A stretch of DNA of 64,000 nucleotides. It comes from Puccinellia tenuiflora. Taxonomy: Eukaryota > Streptophyta > Magnoliopsida > Poales > Poaceae. Below, piece after piece: positions 56,776 through 64,000 of the stretch. The notes under the pieces were generated by a model that was given only the letters and a program-made list of their open reading frames with translations, did no database searches and had not been told where the DNA came from. The translations under genes and the position numbers were made by a program. Numbering within the stretch: the first letter of the stretch is position 1; each line of letters begins with the position of its first letter. The stretch spans positions 256,708-320,707 of the forward strand of contig QRDG01000476.1 in the NCBI GenBank assembly GCA_012064385.1. Direction: 5' to 3'.

Positions 56776-57641
56776 TGATACGTCTCAAACGTATCTATAA
56801 TTTTTGATTGATCCATGCTAGTTTTGTGACATTGTCACATGTTTCTACTATCATTATGATATCATTTTGAGGCATTTTATTGGACTAACCTATTGACAAG
56901 ATGCCCAGTGCCAGTTCCCTATTTTTGTGATGTTTTTGTTGCAGAAAGTTACTTATGGAAATATTCTCGGAATTGGACGAAAATTTATGACGATTTTTTA
57001 TTGAAGAAATGAGGAAGGGAGCCAGAAGGGCGACCCTGGGGGAGGCCCACAAGGCAGGGGCGGTCTCCCCCCGCGGGTCCAGGTGGGGCCGCGGCCGCCG
57101 ACCATCTGTGCCCCTCGGGAGTCCCCTCGCGACGCCCTTTGGCCTATAAATCATCCCCGACGAAAAAACCCTAACCCCTGAAGGATTTTCCCAAATACGA
57201 TGCAGAGCTCCGTCGCCATCGCCGACAAATTTCGGGGGTCAGATTGCTCCTGTTCCGGCACCCTGCCGGGACGGGGATCGGCCCCCGGAGCCATCTTCAT
57301 CGCCATCGCTTCCTCCGGGATGTGTTGTGAGTAGTTCCCCCATGGACTACGGGTCATGGCAGTAGCTAGTTGGTAGTCTCTCTCCCTGTGCATCCATGTT
57401 TATGATCTTGTGAGCTACCTATCATGATCAAGATCGACTATTGTAATGCTATATGATGTGCTTGCTAGGATCCGATGGATTATGAAGTTATGATCAGATT
57501 GTGCATGGTTGTTATATGTTAATTTATGTTATTGCATGCTCTCCGATCTGAATGGTTAATGGAATCCCATATTAGGGTTTGCTGTATGTTGATAGATCTA
57601 ATGGTTGGGTTTGCCGGAGTGACAGAAACCTAAAACCCCGA
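56776..57641 (+). repeat. element C 5' LTR, truncated
   Basis: Aligns with 60758 onward up to CCTAAAACCCCGA; beyond that the 3' LTR continues with GTTAGATCTTGAG while this copy switches to internal sequence. TATA box CTATAAAT at 57144-57151 is retained. Confidence 0.92.
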
Positions 57642-58171
57642 ATGGATGCTACGATCCTATTGATTCGCGTGAAACATCCCTTTTTGATAAAAATGATCTT
57701 GTTATATATGATAATCCGTGCTATATTGATAAATCTTATGATAATACTTTATTTACTCCAACCATTGAGATGCATGATAATGAAGAGTTGTGCTTAGAAA
57801 GTCTATATGATAAAGCTCTTGATGATGGTCCTATGTTACTTGATAATAAAAATTATAATGCTATTGAAAGTGGGTTTAATCCCACTATTTTTGAGATGGA
57901 CCGAAATTATGTGCTTGTAGATCATGAAAAGCCTATTTTAAGTGATAATTATATTGTTGAGTTTGTTCATGATGCTACTGAAAATTATTATGAGAGAGGA
58001 AAATATGGTTGTCGGAGTTCTCATGTTACTAAAACACCTCTCTTTATGCTAAAAGTTTTGAAGTTGCACTTGCTTTACCTTCCTATGCTTAATGATTTGT
58101 GCTTCATTGATTTATTTTCTTATAAAATGCCTATGCATAGGAAGAGAGTTAGACTTAAATGTGTTTTATAA
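57641..58171 (+). pseudogene. element C YERG-family protein, N-terminus deleted
   Basis: The frame is open from the deletion junction for 176 codons. It has acidic segments (YDKALDDGPMLLDN, closely matching YDNALDDGPMLIDN of element A), then ILSDNYIVEFVHDATENYYE, RGKYG, and the basic tail KMPMHRKRVRLKC. Only one YERG motif is present; the segment that carries the second in A and B is shorter here. Any product would lack the N-terminal half. No named domain. Confidence 0.8.
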
Positions 58172-58938
58172 TTCCCTCATGATGCTCTCCCTTGCGTTTC
58201 AATACTTATTCTTATGTGAGCATCATTGAAAATACTGGGCCTAGCTAAAAGGCTATAAAGAAAAGCGCTTGTTGGGAGGCAACCCATCTTTTCTTTCAGT
58301 TTTGTTTTTGCTTTTCTTGAGTCATGGAGTTTTTGCTTCTGTAGAAACTTCGTTGTATCTTTTTGTTTTGGTTTTTTGTGCCAAGTTTAGCATCTAATGC
58401 ATTGAAAGTGCGAGGTATTGTTTTGCTGTCCAAAAACAGATTATATGCGCCTGTTGCAGAAAATCTCGAGCCTTCCCTGAATTTTATATTTTTCTGATAA
58501 TTTTTTACAGCAATACTGATACTTTTATCTATCTTTCGTTAGTTTTGAGTTTTTTTATTTGAGCTACAGAAGTGCCTCGAAAAATTCAATCTTTACAGAC
58601 TGTTCAGTTTTTGACAGATTCTGCTTTTATTTCGTATTCGCCCCTTTTATCATCGTCAAATGTGAAACTCTTGAGGAGGAGTATCACCTTGAGGCTTAGT
58701 AAACAGTAACTAATGCCCAATAAATTTTGTTTGCAATTTGTCTCGAGTTGAACACATGTACATTTTAATTTTTGAGCACTAACCCTCTAATCAAATTATG
58801 AGAAGTTTTGTGTGAAGGGAGTTTTTAAGTTCCAAAGGAGAGGATAATGAAGAAATTGAAGATGGATCAGAGCTCAAGCTTTGGGATGCCCCCATGGCAC
58901 CCCCTCTGAATATCAAGGACCATCAAGCGTCAAAGCTT

Positions 58939-58959
58939 GGGGATGCCCAAGGCATCCCC
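58939..58959 (+). other. internal stem-loop next to AAGCTTGGGG motif
   Basis: Perfect 9-bp arms GGGGATGCC / GGCATCCCC around a three-base loop. The same arms occur in element B (51022-51042, minus) at the equivalent place. In RNA this could be a dimerisation or packaging hairpin; that is inference. Confidence 0.6.
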
Positions 58960-59888
58960 TCCTCTTCATCGACTATCATGAGGTCGTCTTCGTTGAACTT
59001 CGTTTTTATCACTTTACATATTATGCGCTATGCTTAGAGCATCTTTTACTTTCAGTTTTGTTTTATTTTGTTTGTTTGATGTTCATATCCTTGTTGGATC
59101 CTATCTTTATTTGTGTGGGAGAGAGACACGCTCCGCTTTTTCATATGAATACTCCTTTGCTTCGCTTATATCTTGTTGAGTATTCTTAGCTACTGTTTGT
59201 TTGCTAGTAAGCTCTCGCTTTTAGCTTTTATATTGTTTAGAGCTGCTAGTTGTTATGTTAAACTCTCTTGTTCTTCACTTATATTTGTTGGAGAGTTATT
59301 ATGAAAAATTGTTTGAATTGTCAAATTAACAAAATGATATCCATGTGATGTTGGAATAAAATGAAATCCTGCATAGTCTTGTAGATCATTGTGTGGATAC
59401 TTGATGCTTCTCAATTGTTTTGAGATATTAAGATGAATGCTTAAACTTGCTGGTTATTTGAGTGGAATTGATTAGTAAAGAAATACAGTTGAAAGCTTGA
59501 AATTGTGTGGTTTTTCGTAGTTGTTAATTCATAGAGCTAATCTTTCCATCAAAAAAAATTGTTTGGTCAACAAGGGAGACGGTGTAGAGTTTTTATGGTT
59601 ATGATAGGCTAATGTCTTATGTTACTTTGTTACCGGTTAATATTAGATGTTTGCTTCAAATACCCCTTTTGCTAGCCTAAAAATTTGTACTGAGTGTATG
59701 GTTCACTCGTGCATCCAATCCCCAAAGCCAAACTATCTTGCCAGCTGAGTCCACCATATCTACCTATGCATGGTATTTCTTGCCATTCCAAGTAAATTGT
59801 CATGTGCTACCTTTAAACCTTCAAAATACTCCTTTTGTGTCTCTGTTTTTAAGCTCATGAGGGAGCAGTGGAGAGCTAGATATAACTT

Positions 59889-60224
59889 GTGAAGAGCAAG
59901 GTCATTTCCCCTCTTTTCACCCGGTGTCGATGGATTACGTCTTCACTTGAATTAACCCGAGAGCAGCTTAAGAAAAATATAAATATAACTCATCCTTCTC
60001 CTCCGCGCAATGAAAATCTGAGAAATCAGCCCAAACATTGGACATTGGTGAAACCAAGGAGAAAGAGGAACATACTCGTTCCTCTAAAAACCAGCTGCTC
60101 TCACAAGTCTAAAAGCATTGCCTGTTATGAGGGACTAGATAGCTTCTCTGTTGTGAATTCGTTGACGAAAGCAAGAATGTCTCAAAATTGCATTATCTCT
60201 GTTTTTAAAATTAAAAAGCTCTAG
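59889..60224 (+). CDS. element C small second frame, unrecognised
   Basis: An open frame of 111 codons, basic, reading ...LTREQLKKNINITHPSPPRN... and KPRRKRNILVPLKTSCSHK. A recognisably similar but stop-ridden version exists in element B (49720-50100, minus strand), including the residues around PPRNENLRNQ and RKRNILVPLK. Conservation between two elements suggests it was once coding or part of a conserved RNA. It is absent from element A as far as I can see. Whether it is translated is unknown. Confidence 0.4.
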   Translation: MKSKVISPLFTRCRWITSSLELTREQLKKNINITHPSPPRNENLRNQPKHWTLVKPRRKRNILVPLKTSCSHKSKSIACYEGLDSFSVVNSLTKARMSQNCIISVFKIKKL

Positions 60225-60722
60225 CACATGACTAATCCCTGCTTCCCTCTACGAAGGGACTTTCTTTTACTTTTAATGTTGAGTCAGTTTTCCTTTTCCT
60301 TCTATCTCCGCAAAAGCAAACATCTAGCATTGACCCTGGGTATCATTGAGCATATTGCATTGTCATAATTAAGCATAAATCTTTATATTGACTTTATCTA
60401 TAAAATAAGCTGTTGGAAGTTGATGCTTTTTGCTAATACTTACATCTTCCTTGTGTTTATTCTCAAACACTTTTGTCATGGAATTATTATCCTTGTTAAT
60501 TAGTCAAATATGCGGGTCACATTGTTTTCATGTCTTTAACGTACTATTTATGAAAGGTTTTTGCTTGAATGATTCAACTTGGTTAATCATTGCTTTATTA
60601 CTATCAACTATAGACAATTGTTTTGTATCACTTCATTCACATCCTATGCTTTACATTACTATCTTGATAGAGATTATGTTGGTTGCATGTCTCATCAAAA
60701 ATTATTTGGTTATCACTTACCT

Positions 60723-60757
60723 ACTCGAGGACAACTAGGAGTTAAGCTTGGGGATGC
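60723..60757 (+). other. element C pre-LTR motif / polypurine tract region
   Basis: ACTCGAGGACAACTAGG then TTAAGCTTGGGGATGC, ending at the 3' LTR; shared with elements A and B. Confidence 0.8.
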
Positions 60758-62511
60758 TGATACGTCTCAAACGTATCTATAATTTTTGATTGATCCATGC
60801 TAGTTTTGTGACATTGTCACATGTTTCTACTATCATTATTATATCATTTGGAGGCATTTTATTGGACTAACCTATTGACAAGATGCTCGGTGCCAGTTCC
60901 CTTATTTTGTGCTGTTTTTGTTGCAGAAAGTTACTTCTCGAAATATTCTCGGAATTGGACGAAAATTTACGACGATTTTTTTTGAAGAAATGAGGAAGGG
61001 AGCCAGAAGGGCGACCCTGGGGGAGGCCCACAGGGCAGGGACGGCCTCCCCCCGCGGGTCCAGGTGGGGCCGCGGCCGCTGACCGTTTGTGCCCCTCGGG
61101 AGTCCCCTCGCGACGCCCTTTGGCCTATAAATCATCCCCGACGAAAAAACCCTAACACCCGTAGGATTTTCCCAAATACGATACAGAGCTCCGCCTCCAT
61201 CGCCGACAAGTTTCGGGGGTCAGATTGTTCCTGTTCCGGCACCATGCCGGGACGGGGATCGGCCCTTGGAGCCATCTTCATCGACATCGCTGCCTCCGGG
61301 ATGTGTTGTGAGTAGTTCCCCCATGAGTAGTTCCCCCATGGACTACAGGTCATGGCAGTAGCTAGTTGGTAGTCTCTCTCCCTGTGCATCCATGTTTATG
61401 ATCTTGTGAGCTGCCTATTATGATCAAGATCGAATATTGTAATGCTATATGTTGTGTTTGCTGGGATCCGATGGATTATGAAGTTATGATCAGATTGTGC
61501 ATGGTTGTTATATGTTAATTTATGTTATTTCATGCTCTCCGATCTGAATGGTTAATGGAATCCCATATTAGGGTTTGTTATATGTTGATAGATCTAATGG
61601 TTAGGTTTGCCGGAGTGACAGAAACCTAAAACCCCGAGTTAGATCTTGAGATGTATGGGATGAAGGAGGACCTTTTATGTTTGTTAATGCTATGGTTGGG
61701 TTTTGCCTTAATGAATGTTTAGTAGTTACGGATGCTTGCTAACGTTCCAATCATATAGACATGTAATCACTAGTTGTGAGAGCGCGTGTGTTGTGGCCTC
61801 TCCCACTTATAAGTTGCAGTCCTTTTATGCATTAACTGTTTAGATCTCCAAGAGAGAGTACATATGCTAGATGGTGGGTTCATGCCCCCCTTTTGTTCCT
61901 GGGCACGAGTGACAGAAACGTCTAAGGGCGAGGGTGTGCTGTTGCTACTAAGGGTAAAACAGCGGTGTTAAAGTCTATTTTGATGTTTAATATTGCTTAC
62001 TTCATGCGCTTTACTTAATGCAAATGTCTGTTGCTTGCAACTTAATACCGATGGGTGACAGGCTGGATAGCGATCCCACGGTGGACTTTTTAGACAAAGA
62101 TGTAGTTGGATTCAGCGGTCTTTGTTCTTTGTCGTGATGCCTACATGAATATTACCATGTTCTCTTTGTAATAGCTAGATTAAGTTTGTGTCATAATCTT
62201 GTCAATTGCCTAGCTGTAATTTGTTTACCCATCATATGCATGTTTGATATTATGGAGAGACGCCACTAGTAAACCCTTCGACCCCGGTCCATCTTTCACC
62301 ATCATTGCTTCCGTGTTACTTTTACTACTGCTTTCAAATCGCTGCTACTTTCACCCCTCTTATGTTACTTGTGCTTCTCCAGGTGTGGCTGAATTGACAA
62401 CTCAGCTGCGAAGACCTTTAGGTATTCTTTGCCTCCCCTTGTGTCGAATCAACAAATTGGGTTATACTACCCGCAAAGACTACTGCGATCCCCTATACTT
62501 GAGGGATATCA
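60758..62511 (+). repeat. element C 3' LTR
   Basis: Complete LTR with tip GATACGT / ACGTATC around CTCAA, TATA box CTATAAAT at 61125-61132, and end CTTGAGGGATATCA. It contains a small local duplication of GAGTAGTTCCCCCAT (61311-61338) not present in the 5' copy. Confidence 0.93.
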
Positions 62512-63271
62512 GATGTCCATATTGACTCCTACACATTCATTGAAGATCTTTATCGGTTGAACCACGATGCCAGAGATTCAATTAATCTCGTATACGATTC
62601 CCTTTGTCTCATGATATTAAACTTGCCCGAGACTTGATCGTCGATATCACCATATCTAGTTTAATCTCGTTACCGGCAAGTACTCTTTACTCGTCCATAA
62701 CATAGGATCTTCGTGATTACCACTTAATCACATGTTTGCAAACTTTCGGATGCTATATTACCGAGAGGGCCCAGAGATATCTACTCTGTCACATGGAGGG
62801 ACAAATCCCACTTTTGATTCATGTCACCTGAAAGCCACCTTTATAATCACACAGTTACGAAGCGACGCTTGATGTGCACAAAGTATTCCTCCGGTAAATG
62901 GGAGTGACATAATCTCATGGTCTAAGGAAACTATACTTGGCATATACCAAAAGCGTTGGCAATGAAACTGAGTGACGCGATAATTGCAACTCTTTATTAT
63001 TGGGTCTTGTCCATCACATCATTCTCCTAATGATATGACTCTGTTATCAAGTTACTATAACAAGTCCATGGTTAGGAAATCTTAACCATCTCTCACTAAC
63101 GAACTAGTCCGGTATAGCCTTACTAGGGATATTTTGTTGTTTATATTCCACACATATATTATGTTTCCCGTTAATACAATTATAGCATGGATAATAAACA
63201 TTTATCATAAACATGAAATATGATAATAAACAACTTTATTATTGCCTCTTGGGCATATTTCCAACATCATC

Positions 63272-63545
63272 GCCTTACATATATTTTTTGGATATATAAT
63301 TTGATTCACTCCTTTCGTACCTTAGATATTTTTTGGGCTCACTTTTTCCGGTTCATCGCGTAAATTTTTGGTTCATCGCCTTAGATATATCAGGTTTCAC
63401 TCATATCGGTTCATCGCGCTTTGATATATTGTGTTCATCGCCTTAGATATATCTTAGGTTCACTATTTCCGGTTCATCTCCCCTATTCTTTTTATGGTTC
63501 ATCGCGTTTAGATATATTTGATTCACTCCGTCCGGTTCATGTTGG
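63272..63545. repeat. GGTTCA-unit array, right part
   Basis: Continuation of the array at 55180-55775 after the Angela solo LTR, with the same GGTTCATCGCCTTAGATATA units. The right boundary is at TCCGGTTCATGTTGGGG. Confidence 0.8.
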
Positions 63546-63668
63546 GGTCGCGACACTATGTTGTCGCCCATGCATGCCTGTAAGGTGGACTCTGTAGGCG
63601 TCTCTGCGGCGGGGGACATGGCGGTGGTGATGAACTTTCTCCTTGGTCATGTGGATGGCGAGGAGCGG

Positions 63669-64000
63669 TGATACGTGTCAAACGTATCTATAATTTTTGA
63701 TTGTTTCATGCTTGTTTTATATCAAATGCCACATGTATTTATTATGTTTTATATCATTTTATGGATTTATTGGACTAACCTATTAATAGTGGCAAAAGTG
63801 TACAATGTTCTTTTTTTACACTTTGATGTGTAGAAATTACTTGGAAATTGATAAGAGTGCAAAAAGGAAACCTTCTTGGAGTCGAATTGGACTTTCCTGA
63901 AATCTGTCAATCCGTAAGATTTCAGAGATTGTCAGTTTTAGCACTGCAAACAACGTCAAATGGAAAACAAGGAACAAGAACAAAGTTGTGGGTAATTCCC
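63669..64000 (+). mobile_element. gypsy-type LTR start, cut by window end
   Basis: Begins TGATACGTGTCAAACGTATC and continues with TTATTGGACTAACCTATT, the same wording as the LTRs of elements B and C. Orientation is plus. The rest lies beyond the window. Confidence 0.8.

Larger units (their letters stand above)
56776..62511 (+). mobile_element. element C: non-autonomous gypsy-type element, 5' deletion
   Basis: Starts TGATACGTCTC, ends GAGGGATATCA, with GATGT on both sides (56771-56775, 62512-62516), inside the Angela LTR. The 3' LTR is complete (1,754 bp), but the 5' LTR keeps only its first 866 bp. At 57641 it jumps into the internal protein frame, so the second half of the LTR, the primer site and the start of the interior are deleted. 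No gag-pol. It resembles element B in LTR tip and interior, and element A in the protein and shared motifs. Confidence 0.93.
55781..63266 (-). mobile_element. Angela/BARE1-type copia solo LTR, interrupted
   Basis: On the minus strand it begins TGTTGGAAATATGCCC and ends TTGCATAGAAAACGAACCCTACA-like sequence (plus strand TGTAGGGTTCGTTGC at 55781), the known termini of Angela/BARE1/WIS LTRs. TCATC flanks both sides (55776-55780, 63267-63271). After removing element C and its duplication, about 1,745 bp remain, the usual Angela LTR size. There is no internal sequence and only one LTR, so it is a solo LTR left by recombination. The minus-strand TATA box is CTATATAAAG at 56251-56260. Frames at 55914-56579 are LTR sequence, not genes. 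Confidence 0.93.

Overview
The window is plant genomic DNA from the wheat/barley group of grasses (Triticeae). The evidence is one reverse-oriented LTR with the termini and length of the Angela/BARE1 copia family, several gypsy LTRs with the TGATACGT...ACGTATC tip common in wheat and Aegilops, tRNA-Asp primer binding sites, a Stowaway MITE, PIF/Harbinger and CACTA elements, and the near absence of host genes. There are no bacterial features. I see no complete host gene; everything with recognisable protein domains belongs to transposable elements, and most of it is broken.

Layout. 1-3.8 kb: a Stowaway MITE, then a T-rich Mutator-like element whose right 1.5 kb is tandemly duplicated. 3.8-6.0 kb: a complete PIF/Harbinger transposon with 3-bp target duplication and a transposase broken by one base. 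6.0-13.3 kb: poly(A)-tailed retroposons, an LTR fragment, a possible two-exon gene fragment on the minus strand, a LINE remnant, and a 1-kb array of GAACC(A/G)AAAATA units. 13.3-23.2 kb: an LTR-like repeat split by a complete non-autonomous gypsy-type element (element A). 23.2-27.8 kb: GC-rich fragments, a second kind of retroposon, a single N at 25636, and low-copy-looking sequence with exon-like pieces. 27.8-47.4 kb: a nest in which one terminal-inverted-repeat element holds a Harbinger-derived element and a copia element; the copia element in turn holds a truncated CACTA in gag and a 9.8-kb Ty3/gypsy element (Athila-like by primer site) in the reverse transcriptase/RNase H region. 47.6-54.4 kb: a reverse-oriented non-autonomous gypsy-type element (element B). 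55.2-63.5 kb: a GGTTCA-repeat tract split by an Angela solo LTR, itself split by a third non-autonomous gypsy-type element (element C). 63.7 kb to the end: the start of another LTR of the same kind.

Insertion order can be read from target-site duplications: GTCAC (A), TGGTT (copia), GTTGG (gypsy), TCCCC (B), TCATC (Angela), GATGT (C), TAA (both Harbinger elements).

The most interesting material is (i) elements A, B and C, whose LTRs differ but which share a primer site, an unrecognised acidic protein with paired YERG motifs and a basic MPMHRKRVRLK-type tail, a fixed noncoding block and a fixed pre-LTR motif; and (ii) the gypsy element at 36.4-46.2 kb, peppered in LTRs, coding frame and untranslated DNA with about forty copies of the palindrome CCTCGCGAGG or its variant CCTCTCGAGG, placed in frame between protein domains.
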